A stretch of DNA of 64,000 nt. Origin: Phaeobacter sp. B1627 (GTDB lineage: Bacteria > Pseudomonadota > Alphaproteobacteria > Rhodobacterales > Rhodobacteraceae). The translations under genes and the position numbers were made by a program. Shown here piece after piece: positions 17,160 to 25,018 of this stretch (positions are counted from its first letter, which is position 1; each line of letters starts with the position of its first letter). The stretch covers positions 1 through 64,000 of the forward strand of contig NZ_VCNK01000030.1 in NCBI RefSeq assembly GCF_006265095.1, read 5' to 3'. The notes beneath the pieces were generated by a model. That model did not search any database, was not told where the DNA came from, and worked only from the letters and a program-made list of their open reading frames with translations.

Positions 17160-18379
17160 AGGTTGCACTGTTTAATTCCCTGTTTCCGCCCCTTGGGATC
17201 GGTGGGTCGGAAATGTCGACCTATTATCTGGGAAAGGGACTGGTGGACCTCGGCCATTCCGTTCAGGTCATTACCGAGAACACCCAAAACACTCTAGAGC
17301 GCGAAACGATCGACGGGATCGATGTGGTCCGCCTGCCCAACGAGGACGGATTCGGGCCCAATATCTACGATGAATCCATTGCAATTCGGATTCAAAAACG
17401 TGGCTCCCACCGCCTGCCCCCGTTTGAACAGCGCCTGAACGACGCGATCGAGGATTTTTCGCCCGATATCATGCATACCAATGTCATCGGTCGGCTGCGC
17501 GAGATCTGGAAATACGGCAACAAGCGTCGGATCCCGGTGGCGCATACTTTGCGCAGCTACTCGATGATCTGCTCGCATCGCATGCTGCGCGCATCGCACC
17601 CCTGCATCCGGCAATGCCGGGATTGCACTGCGCCCAAGGGGCGCCGCAACGCGCGCGATTCTTCCAGTCAGATCCAGGCCATCATCGGCATCAGCAACCA
17701 CATCCTGAAGACCTACCGGGAGGCGGGCTGGTTTGCGGATGTCGGATCCGCCCATGTCATCGCCAACAGCTATGACGCGGATCCCGAGATGGCCGCCAAG
17801 ATCGGCAACGCCCCTCAGAGAGAGTTCGATTTCGGCTATATCGGCCGCCTGCATCGCACCAAGGGCATCGAGGAGTTCCTGGACGCGGTGAAACGCCAGC
17901 AGGAGAAAACGGGGCGGCGGCTCAAGGTCCTGGTCGCCGGCACCGGCAACCCCGCTTATGACCATTACCTCAAGACGCGATTCAAGGATCTGGACGCCAG
18001 CTTCCCCGGTTACATCGACCGCAGCGAGTTTTTCTCCAAGGTCCGTTTCTGCGTGGTGCCCTCCATCTGGTATGAACCCTTCGGACGGATCTATGTCGAA
18101 TCCCTGGCCTATGGGGTTCCGGTTCTGGCCTCCAAACGAGGCGGCGGTGCCGAGGTGATCTCCGACAGCTGCGGCTACCTGTTCGACCCCGGCCAGCCGC
18201 AGGAAATCATGGGCGCCCTGGCCTGGGGCGCCGCGCTCGATGACGCACAATACGCCGACCTGAGGCAGAATGCCCTGGAGCAAGCCAAGCTCTATTCTTC
18301 CGAAATCATCGCGAAACAGTATCTTCAAGTCTATGATACAATGTTGAAAAATGCCCAGAACGAGGTCGAGAAGACATGA
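17156..18379 (+). CDS. Glycosyltransferase family 4
   Basis: A 407-residue GT-B enzyme. The N-terminus MKVALFNSLFPPLGIGGSEMSTYYLGKGL (in part) has the GGSE acceptor-side loop. The C-terminal donor domain has FGYIGRLHRTKGIEEFLDA and the EX7E motif in WYEPFGRIYVESLAYGVPVL. A cysteine cluster in the middle (CSHRM...CIRQCRDC) is typical of a subset of GT4 enzymes with an insertion. It retains configuration at the donor sugar and probably adds one residue to the surface glycan. It is coupled by ATGA overlaps to both neighbours (17156-17159 and 18376-18379). Sugar specificity is unknown. Confidence 0.9.
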   Translation: MKVALFNSLFPPLGIGGSEMSTYYLGKGLVDLGHSVQVITENTQNTLERETIDGIDVVRLPNEDGFGPNIYDESIAIRIQKRGSHRLPPFEQRLNDAIEDFSPDIMHTNVIGRLREIWKYGNKRRIPVAHTLRSYSMICSHRMLRASHPCIRQCRDCTAPKGRRNARDSSSQIQAIIGISNHILKTYREAGWFADVGSAHVIANSYDADPEMAAKIGNAPQREFDFGYIGRLHRTKGIEEFLDAVKRQQEKTGRRLKVLVAGTGNPAYDHYLKTRFKDLDASFPGYIDRSEFFSKVRFCVVPSIWYEPFGRIYVESLAYGVPVLASKRGGGAEVISDSCGYLFDPGQPQEIMGALAWGAALDDAQYADLRQNALEQAKLYSSEIIAKQYLQVYDTMLKNAQNEVEKT

Positions 18380-20622
18380 AGCTCGTTGCCATTGCAACCT
18401 CGCCGGCGCAGATCATAAATATCGGTCTCTACATCGAGCATCTCGGCCTGTCATTCCGGGATTGCATGTTGGTGCATGTGCTCTCCGGCAAGGAAACCGA
18501 CAACGACCTGTCCCGCAACACCATTGCTAGGAACGACTGGGGGCAGGTGCAATCGCTGCCGCATTTTGTCTCCTACCGCCCCGATCAGCACGCGTTTCAG
18601 GCCACCTGGGGGCGGCGCTTTCGCTGCCGCGACACGCTCCTGCCGCCACCGGGGCGCGGCCTGCGACACGCCCTCATGAATGCCTTCTGGACCCGGGGCC
18701 AGCAGCGCAAGCTGCTCGAAGACTGCAACGAGGCCATCGCCGAGGACAACAAGAAACGCTTCAGGCGGGTCTCCGACGGCGCTCGGGACCAGGGCGAACT
18801 GGCGGTCCGCCAGGCCTACGCCTATATGGTCAGGACCATCCTGCCCCGGTTCGACACGCCCCCGGAGACGATTGTCTTGGGCGATTACCGTCCGATCAGC
18901 TTCCGTCTGGTCATGGCCGAATATCTCTCCGCCAACACTTCTGTCGCCTTGGTCGATGACGGCTCCGCGACCCGCCATGCCATCCGGTTCCGGGCCGGCA
19001 ATGCCCGGTCCGATGAAATCCTGCGCCACATCCCCAAGCAGCTGGCGCCCCAGGATCCCTTCATCTACCACGAGCCGGAATCGCTTACCTTCTTCTCGAT
19101 CTACGATGATCAGCAAACCATCGAGACCGACACGTTTATCTACAACGACTACTACGAGCGTCTCGCGGCCCGGACCGATTGGACCCGCACCGAGGACATC
19201 TGGATCATCGGCGCCAATCACGCCGAGGCCAATATCGCCCATATGGAGGAATACATGCAGGCGGTCAGCAGTGTCCGCTCCTGGTTCCCTGATCGCAAGG
19301 TGATCTATTTCCCGCACCGGCGCGAAGACGGCGACAAGCTGGAGCGCCTGCGCCGGGATCTGGATATCCAGATCCACCCCACGGAATTCGGCATCGAGCA
19401 GCATGCGCTCAGCACGCATACGCGCCCGTCGTCGATCATCGCCTTCGGCTCCACCGTGGTGGACAATTTTGCCCGGCTGTTCCGCGACTGCGACACCGAC
19501 ATATGTGTCGCCGTTCCCTCCGAGAGCTATTTCACCGACAGAGGGCGGGCGGAGCATGTCCAGAGCGTCATTCAGGACAACATCCTGCACAATCCTGGCG
19601 TGATCGGCCTGAAGGCAGGCCGCTGGAACGCCGCCTGGTTCAACCGCGCCGATGCCCACAGCAAACCCCTGCCCAGCGAGGTCAGTCCCGCATCGCATCC
19701 CGTGCAACTGGTCGCCAAGGCCGGGGAGAACATGGTCCATCTGCCGCCCGAGAACGAACTCTACGCGATCACGGACCGCTTTCGGGAAAACGCGCCAAAG
19801 GGTTTGCACCGGGTCGATCTCGGCAGCCATGACGTGAGCCGTGCCTTTGTCGGCCTCCTTGGCCTGGTCAGCGAAGGCCGCAGCGTGTTTCGCCTGCGGG
19901 TCTCCGAAGCGGCGGGGCGCAAGCGCAAGCTCGACTTGCGCTTTGATTGCGACCAGCAAGACAATCATGAGGTGCACGACGCCATGGGCAGCCTCTTCCT
20001 GACCTGCGACGTCACCTCGGACCGGCGGTCGCGCCTGTTGATCACCTTCGTGCCGCGGGCCCCCGGCACGATCCAGCTGGAGCTGCTCACCCAGCAGGGC
20101 ACGGACAAGAAATCCTCCCTGTTCCGCGGCAGCCCCGACATCGGTTTCGCCATCGAAAAGCTCACTCTTGCGACCCAGGCCCGCCATGTGGTCATGCCGA
20201 CCGACACCGTGCTGATCCCCGCCAGGATCAGGCCCAAGGGCCTGACACCGCTGCTGGTGCGGGGGCGCAGTCAGTCCCGGCTGCTGATGCTGCACAATGG
20301 GGCGCATCTCTCCGACCCCGTTCTCGCCTGCGACATCGGGGACGAGTCCCTGCCGGCCCTTCTGGTCAAGGCACCGGAGGCCGACAAAGTCATAGGTCTG
20401 ACAGGTCAAGCTTCGCTGTGCTTCACCCGAAGTGCCCGCGGGATAGAGGTTCAGGGCCATCCGGTGCTGGACGCCGCGGAGCTGGAGGACGGCAGTTTCC
20501 GGGTCTCCGACTGCTTCAACGACAGCGACATGCAGACATTGGGCACAACGATGATCTGTATCGACAATCCGGCACAGGTAGAGCAGCTGTCCAGCATCTG
20601 GATGGCAACGGGCGGGGGCTGA
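18376..20622 (+). CDS. Large unknown protein with a GT52/polysialyltransferase-like core
   Basis: A 748-residue soluble protein that I do not recognise firmly. The N-terminal half has the layout of GT-B sialyl/polysialyltransferase-like enzymes: IATSPAQIINIGLYIEHLG at the start, SVALVDDGSATRHAIRF near residues 190-205, KVIYFPHRREDGDKLERL near 307-324 and PSSIIAFGSTVVDNFARLF near 351-369, matching the sequence of a Rossmann start, an (E/D)DG loop, an HP-type motif and an SS/ST motif in those families. Residues from about 480 to 748 form a second, beta-rich part with no family I know. It is the last gene of a coupled trio with GSCFA and GT4, beside the sialic acid operon. Role as a transferase is an inference of low certainty. 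Confidence 0.5.
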   Translation: MKLVAIATSPAQIINIGLYIEHLGLSFRDCMLVHVLSGKETDNDLSRNTIARNDWGQVQSLPHFVSYRPDQHAFQATWGRRFRCRDTLLPPPGRGLRHALMNAFWTRGQQRKLLEDCNEAIAEDNKKRFRRVSDGARDQGELAVRQAYAYMVRTILPRFDTPPETIVLGDYRPISFRLVMAEYLSANTSVALVDDGSATRHAIRFRAGNARSDEILRHIPKQLAPQDPFIYHEPESLTFFSIYDDQQTIETDTFIYNDYYERLAARTDWTRTEDIWIIGANHAEANIAHMEEYMQAVSSVRSWFPDRKVIYFPHRREDGDKLERLRRDLDIQIHPTEFGIEQHALSTHTRPSSIIAFGSTVVDNFARLFRDCDTDICVAVPSESYFTDRGRAEHVQSVIQDNILHNPGVIGLKAGRWNAAWFNRADAHSKPLPSEVSPASHPVQLVAKAGENMVHLPPENELYAITDRFRENAPKGLHRVDLGSHDVSRAFVGLLGLVSEGRSVFRLRVSEAAGRKRKLDLRFDCDQQDNHEVHDAMGSLFLTCDVTSDRRSRLLITFVPRAPGTIQLELLTQQGTDKKSSLFRGSPDIGFAIEKLTLATQARHVVMPTDTVLIPARIRPKGLTPLLVRGRSQSRLLMLHNGAHLSDPVLACDIGDESLPALLVKAPEADKVIGLTGQASLCFTRSARGIEVQGHPVLDAAELEDGSFRVSDCFNDSDMQTLGTTMICIDNPAQVEQLSSIWMATGGG

Positions 20623-20635
20623 GACGCCCCCGCCC
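20610..20635. terminator. GC-rich hairpin between convergent genes
   Basis: GGGCGGGGGC (20610-20619) and GCCCCCGCCC (20626-20635) form a perfect 10-bp stem with a 6-nt loop that includes the stop of the plus-strand gene. It lies between convergent genes, so it could stop transcription both ways, but it lacks a T-tract. Confidence 0.4.
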
Positions 20636-20642
20636 CCCGGCG

Positions 20643-21413
20643 TCAGAGCCTGAACATCGCGCGCAACCAGGGCAGGGCAGCGTCGAACCGCCGACGGTGC
20701 CGCAGCAGGAACAGCGCCCAGATTCCGGGACCGACCGGCCCGAAGACCCGGTCGATCACCGCCCGGCGCGCCGCCAGCAGCGCCGGGTCATCCCAGCGGT
20801 CACCGGTGCTTTCATGAGGGTGCGCGCCGACGGTCACCGGCACCGCGCGCCCGCGTCCGCCCGCGCGCAGGATATCGGTCACAAAGACATAATCCTCGCC
20901 GACCCCATGGCGCGCGCCCAGACCGAAGGCCGGATCAAACCGCACCCCAAGCGCCGCCGTCGCCTCCCGGCGCACCATGAATTCCGGCGCGCAGATACGG
21001 CCACTGTTGAACCGGCTGAGCGCCTGTTCCCGGGCGCCCTTGGGCAGGCGCTCCGCCCGCCAGCCCGCGGCCAGCACCAAATCGGGCAGGACCGCAAAAC
21101 GATCGCGCAGCGCCAGGATACCAGCGGGATCAAGCGTCACATCATCGTCGGAGAACAGCAGCAGATCCCCGCAGGCCAGGTCCAGCGCCGCATTGCGGCT
21201 GTTGGACAGGCCAAGGCTGTCCAACGGCACCAACGTCACATCGCCGCGCCCTGCCAGCAGAGCCTGCTCCGGGGCCGGCGCCTCCTGGGGCCTCTGCAAC
21301 AGGATCAGATAATCCAGCCCCGCCCTCGGGGCCGGCAGGCGGATACGCTCCAGGCCCGCCCCCAGAGTGGAGATCGCAACCGTCACGGACAGGGAGGTCG
21401 CGGACGCCGTCAT
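20643..21413 (-). CDS. Glycosyltransferase family 2
   Basis: I start at the ATG at 21413-21411 (MTASATSLSVTVAISTLG), which overlaps the TGA of the methyltransferase gene; the longer upstream frame has no GT character. The 256-residue protein has SNSRNAALDLACGDLLLFSDDDVTLD, where SDDD is the metal-binding acidic motif of GT-A enzymes, and a later GVGEDYVFVTDIL in place of the usual ED acid-base region. It would add one sugar to the glycan. It is last of a minus-strand trio (GT2, methyltransferase, GT2). Confidence 0.85.
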   Translation of the reverse strand: MTASATSLSVTVAISTLGAGLERIRLPAPRAGLDYLILLQRPQEAPAPEQALLAGRGDVTLVPLDSLGLSNSRNAALDLACGDLLLFSDDDVTLDPAGILALRDRFAVLPDLVLAAGWRAERLPKGAREQALSRFNSGRICAPEFMVRREATAALGVRFDPAFGLGARHGVGEDYVFVTDILRAGGRGRAVPVTVGAHPHESTGDRWDDPALLAARRAVIDRVFGPVGPGIWALFLLRHRRRFDAALPWLRAMFRL

Positions 21414-22096
21414 CGCCGGGGTTTGATGCCCGCGTAATTCACCCGCACGTTCTCGCGCCAGCCCCCCAGCGCATCGCTTTCCACCAGATTGCCGTCGCGA
21501 CCGCGCAGATCCCGGCGGCGCTCGCTGTAATCGAAATCCGCATGCACGCAGTCCAGCCCGTCGAACAGGGATTTCAACCCTTCCGCCGAAAAACGCCAGT
21601 AGTCGATCGGACAAGGGTGGTAGCGCCAAGCAAACAGGGTGCTGTGCATCGTCACCCCACCGGGTTTCAGCAACCGCTGGATTTCCTGTGCTGCCAGCCA
21701 GGGTTTGTCGATATGTTCGAAGACGTCGAAACTGAAGATGAAATCATAGCTTTCATCGGCAATATGCGGGCAGTTGGTGATATCCCCCACCGCCACCGTG
21801 ACCTCGGAGTCGGGCATCTCTCTCAGGTCCAACGCGTGATAGTCGAAGGCCGGGAAATCCGTATTGCGCGGATTGAGGCGGCCGCCGATTTCCAGCATCG
21901 TGCCACCGGTGCAGCCTGCCTGTTGCAGCGCGTCCTCTGCAATCGGGCGGATCCGCTCCCAGCGCGGCACCTCATCGCGCCAGGCCAGGCGTTCTTCATC
22001 CGCCTGCCGTATCCGCTCCGCAGTCGCCTGACTGAAAAGGCGATCCGGCGTGCGGAAACCATGATAAGCTGCCCAAAGGCGTCGTTTAATAGTCAT
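21410..22096 (-). CDS. SAM-dependent methyltransferase (class I)
   Basis: A 228-residue protein with the Methyltransf_11-type features MLEIGGRLNPRN (motif I, with G-G in the SAM loop), AFDYHALDLRE (acidic residue of motif II), YDFIFSFDVFEHIDKPW (motif IV) and LLKPGG (motif V). It probably methylates a sugar of the surface glycan or an intermediate. It lies between two GT2 genes and overlaps the downstream one by ATGA (21410-21413). A 69-bp gap separates it from the upstream GT2. No membrane segment. Confidence 0.87.
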   Translation of the reverse strand: MTIKRRLWAAYHGFRTPDRLFSQATAERIRQADEERLAWRDEVPRWERIRPIAEDALQQAGCTGGTMLEIGGRLNPRNTDFPAFDYHALDLREMPDSEVTVAVGDITNCPHIADESYDFIFSFDVFEHIDKPWLAAQEIQRLLKPGGVTMHSTLFAWRYHPCPIDYWRFSAEGLKSLFDGLDCVHADFDYSERRRDLRGRDGNLVESDALGGWRENVRVNYAGIKPRR

Positions 22097-22165
22097 CTGC
22101 GCTCAGCTTTCGTCCCGGTTTCAGCACCCGGTCTTAGCCCGGTGCGGTGGCAATGCCAAGCGCCC

Positions 22166-22954
22166 CTACCCGCGCAACAGACGGCGCAACAAATGGCTGG
22201 ACATGTACCAGAGCGCCTGCCCCGCAGGCAGCCCGAGATGGCGACGATAAAGATCCCAGGTCGCCCGCATCGCCCGTCCCTTCGCTGAGCTGAGCGAATG
22301 AGGCGTGACATAATGGACCGCCAGCGGCTCGTCCATGCCCCGGGCCTCAGGGCAGCGCGACAACAGCAACAGCCAAAATGCAAAATCCTGCCGCATCCGC
22401 AGCGGCGGCATCTCCAGCGGGCCGAAATAGGTCTGGTCATAGACCGCTGTCAGACAGCCGATGACATTCCCCCGCAGCAGCTGTGCCCGTGTCACCGCGG
22501 CAGGCACCCGCACCCGATGCCGCGAGACCAGGGTCTGATCCGCAGACCCACCCGCCTGTTGGCGCCAGAATCCGGTGTAGCTGAACACCGTCCCGGTCTC
22601 CTGCATGAAACCGATCTGCTTTTGCAGCTTTTCGGGCAACCAGATGTCATCGGCATCCAGAAAGGCCACGTAGCGCCCCCGCGCCTGCCGCAGCCCGGCG
22701 TTGCGGGCAGCAGCGGCGCCGGTGTTCGCCTCTTGGCGCAAAAGACGGATGCGGGGCTCCTCGACTGCCAGCCGCGCGCACAGTTCCGCCGACCCGTCCT
22801 GCGATCCATCTTCGATCAGCAGCAGCTCCCAGTCTTCAAAGCTTTGCCCCAGCACCGAGGCAACCGATCGCTCCAGCGTGGCCTGCGCATTGTAGACCGG
22901 CAAGATGACAGAGACCGCAGGGGCAAGGAAATGTTGCTCGTTAGCGTGTGTCAT
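22166..22954 (-). CDS. Glycosyltransferase family 2
   Basis: A 262-residue GT-A enzyme: VSVILPVYNAQATLERSVASVL at the N-terminus, LLIEDGSQDGS as nucleotide-binding loop, NAGLRQARGRYVAFLDADD with the DAD metal site near residue 100, and WLPEKL after it, all standard for family 2. The C-terminal part contains RMRQDFAFWL, the equivalent of the ED/QD acceptor region. It is first of a minus-strand trio and divergent from neuB, whose start lies 130 bp away, so this gap probably carries two promoters. Confidence 0.9.
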   Translation of the reverse strand: MTHANEQHFLAPAVSVILPVYNAQATLERSVASVLGQSFEDWELLLIEDGSQDGSAELCARLAVEEPRIRLLRQEANTGAAAARNAGLRQARGRYVAFLDADDIWLPEKLQKQIGFMQETGTVFSYTGFWRQQAGGSADQTLVSRHRVRVPAAVTRAQLLRGNVIGCLTAVYDQTYFGPLEMPPLRMRQDFAFWLLLLSRCPEARGMDEPLAVHYVTPHSLSSAKGRAMRATWDLYRRHLGLPAGQALWYMSSHLLRRLLRG

Positions 22955-23083
22955 GCGATTTCTTTTATAGTTTGCCCGCGCTGGCCTGTCAGTTTACAAG
23001 GCTCTCATATAGGTCTCATACAGAGACAGCCACCGGCTCGCAACGAGCCCAGAGATATTCTCCAACGCATTGGACGACAGAAC

Positions 23084-24013
23084 ATGAGCGAAGACAAAAC
23101 CCCCGTCAAAGTAATTGCCGAGATCGGGTGCAACCACAAAGGCGACCTGGAGATTGCCAAGGAACTGATCCGTGTCGCGGCCCATGTCTGCAAGGCAGAT
23201 ATCGCCAAGTTCCAGAAGCGCCACAACCGTGAGCTGCTGACCCCGGAACAATACGACACGCCGCACCCGGTTCCGGAAAACGCTTATGGCGACACCTACG
23301 GGGCGCATCGCGAATTCCTCGAGATGGATACAGACCAGCACAAGGAACTGATCCAGTGCTGTGAAGAAAACGGCATCGCCTATTCCACCAGCGTCTGGGA
23401 CCTGACCTCGGCCAAGGAAATGGCCGGCCTGAACCCACCGCTGCTGAAGATCCCCTCGGCGACCAACCAGCACTATGACCTGCAGGGCTACCTCTGCGAG
23501 AACTACGCAGGCGAGATCCATGTCTCCACCGGCATGTCCACCGGCCAGGAAATCGTCGATCTGGTGAATTTCTACGCCGAGCGGGGCCGCGCCAAGGACC
23601 TCGTGGTCTATTCCTGCACCTCCGGCTATCCGGTCGCCTTCGAAGATATCTGCCTCTTCGAGATCCGCAACCTGATGGAAAAATTCGGCGCCACCGTCAA
23701 AGGTATCGGCTTCTCAGGGCACCACTTGGGCATTTCCGCCGATGTGGCGGCACTGGCCGTGGGCCGCGCCATGGAAGCGGACGGCAAGGGTAAATTCACA
23801 CATATCGAACGTCACTTCACCCTTGATCGCACCTGGAAAGGCACAGACCACGCCGCCAGCCTCGAGCCCGACGGGCTGCGTCGCCTGTGTCGCGACCTGA
23901 AGAATGTCGACATGGCGCTGGCCTACAAAGGCCAAGACATCCTGCCGGTGGAGCAGGTTCAGCGCGACAAGCTGAAATGGGTCAAGGAAGAGCACGCGTC
24001 TGCCGCTGAATAA
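23084..24013 (+). CDS. neuB: N-acetylneuraminate-type synthase lacking the SAF domain
   Basis: I start at the ATG at 23084 (MSEDKTPVKVIAEIGCNHKG); the long upstream frame runs antisense to a GT2 gene. The 309-residue protein has the NeuB barrel signatures AEIGCNHKGD, KFQKR, IPSATNQ, STGMST, CTSGYP, GFSGHHLGISADVAALA and IERHFTLDRTWKGTDHAASLEP. It condenses PEP with ManNAc, mannose or a 6-phosphate of these to give a nonulosonic acid. Canonical NeuB proteins of about 340-350 residues end in a SAF (antifreeze-like) domain that completes the partner's active site; this chain stops right after the barrel. It is transcribed alone and ends in a good terminator, 8.5 kb from neuA. Confidence 0.9.
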   Translation: MSEDKTPVKVIAEIGCNHKGDLEIAKELIRVAAHVCKADIAKFQKRHNRELLTPEQYDTPHPVPENAYGDTYGAHREFLEMDTDQHKELIQCCEENGIAYSTSVWDLTSAKEMAGLNPPLLKIPSATNQHYDLQGYLCENYAGEIHVSTGMSTGQEIVDLVNFYAERGRAKDLVVYSCTSGYPVAFEDICLFEIRNLMEKFGATVKGIGFSGHHLGISADVAALAVGRAMEADGKGKFTHIERHFTLDRTWKGTDHAASLEPDGLRRLCRDLKNVDMALAYKGQDILPVEQVQRDKLKWVKEEHASAAE

Positions 24014-24041
24014 GCCCCGCGTCGCCGAAGACAGATCATCA

Positions 24042-24072
24042 GGGCCGCATCCATCCGGTGCGGCCCTTTTTT
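24042..24072 (+). terminator. Rho-independent terminator of neuB
   Basis: GGGCCGCA (24042-24049) pairs with TGCGGCCC (24059-24066) around a 9-nt loop, followed at once by a run of six T. It lies 29 bp after the neuB stop. Confidence 0.9.
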
Positions 24073-24157
24073 ATCGCCGCTTTTTATCGCCGCCAGTCCC
24101 CACCATCCGCCCCCGGAATCTGGCCCCCGGATCTGGACTGACCTGTCCTGGCCTGGA

Positions 24158-24973
24158 TTACTTGTAGAGAATGTCCTTGCTGAACCGGCGCAGCAGCAAC
24201 ACCCCGAAGAACATCGGGATCGCCCCCCAGAGGCAAACATAGATCAGCGAGATGTAATTCGGATCATAGCTGGCGTAGAATCCGGTGCGAATCAGCCCGG
24301 TCAGGTGGACCAGCGGATTGTACCACAGGATGTTCTGGGCAAATGTCGGCAGGTCCTCGTAGATGTAGAAGATCCCCGACACCAGCATCAGCGGCCGGGT
24401 CGCCACCCCCCAGATCGTCTTGTAGAGCGGGAAGGAAAAGCTCATGTAGGCGTTGAACGTGCCCACCCCCGTCGCCAACAGCACAACGGCGCCAAATGTT
24501 TGCAGCACCGGGGTGAAATTCATGATCACCCGGATGTCTTCGAGCGTGAACACGGTTGCAAAGACGATGGCGCAGACCATGACCTGAGTCAGCACCGCCA
24601 GCACGCCACGGGCCACAAGCGTGTCGACATAGGTCACGCGCGGATAGGCCAGCAGCGCCTGATTGAACCCGATCGCCCCGCCCACAGCGATGCTGACTTC
24701 CTGGAACATGCGCAAGACGAGAAACCCGGTGGCATAAAACAGCAGGAAACTGGTGCCCAGAGACGGCGACCGCAGCAGCACCGAGAAGGCCAGCGTCATG
24801 AGCGCGATCATCGCCAGCGGTTGCAGCACCGCCCAGACATAGCCCCCGGGGCTGCGCCCATAGCTGGTGGACATCTCTCGCAGGATCAAGGCCACGATGG
24901 CCCGGGCGCCGCGGAACCGCAACTGTGGCTGCGCTGCCGGACGAAGGGGCTCAAGAACAGGGGCCTGTGTCAT
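24158..24973 (-). CDS. kpsM: Capsule/polysaccharide ABC exporter permease
   Basis: The start is taken at the ATG at 24973 (MTQAPVLEPLRPA); the longer frame runs into the divergent promoter region. The 271-residue protein has about six membrane helices, an ILREMSTSYGRSPGGYVWAVLQPL amphipathic entry segment typical of KpsM/Wzm permeases (in part), and LMLVSGIFYIYEDLP plus WYNPLVHLTGLIRTGFY near the end, both conserved in ABC-2 polysaccharide exporters. It should form the inner-membrane channel with KpsT. It is encoded divergently from kpsE-kpsT, unlike the usual kpsMT order. Confidence 0.92.
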   Translation of the reverse strand: MTQAPVLEPLRPAAQPQLRFRGARAIVALILREMSTSYGRSPGGYVWAVLQPLAMIALMTLAFSVLLRSPSLGTSFLLFYATGFLVLRMFQEVSIAVGGAIGFNQALLAYPRVTYVDTLVARGVLAVLTQVMVCAIVFATVFTLEDIRVIMNFTPVLQTFGAVVLLATGVGTFNAYMSFSFPLYKTIWGVATRPLMLVSGIFYIYEDLPTFAQNILWYNPLVHLTGLIRTGFYASYDPNYISLIYVCLWGAIPMFFGVLLLRRFSKDILYK

Positions 24974-25018
24974 TAGGACTGGTACTTTCGCTTGTCGTGT
25001 GAAATCAGAGAAGGTGTT

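Noticed and set aside
18451-20460. 669-codon antisense frame opposite the large unknown protein
   Set aside because: The plus-strand frame is coupled by ATGA to the upstream GT4 gene and has GT-like motifs; the antisense has none.
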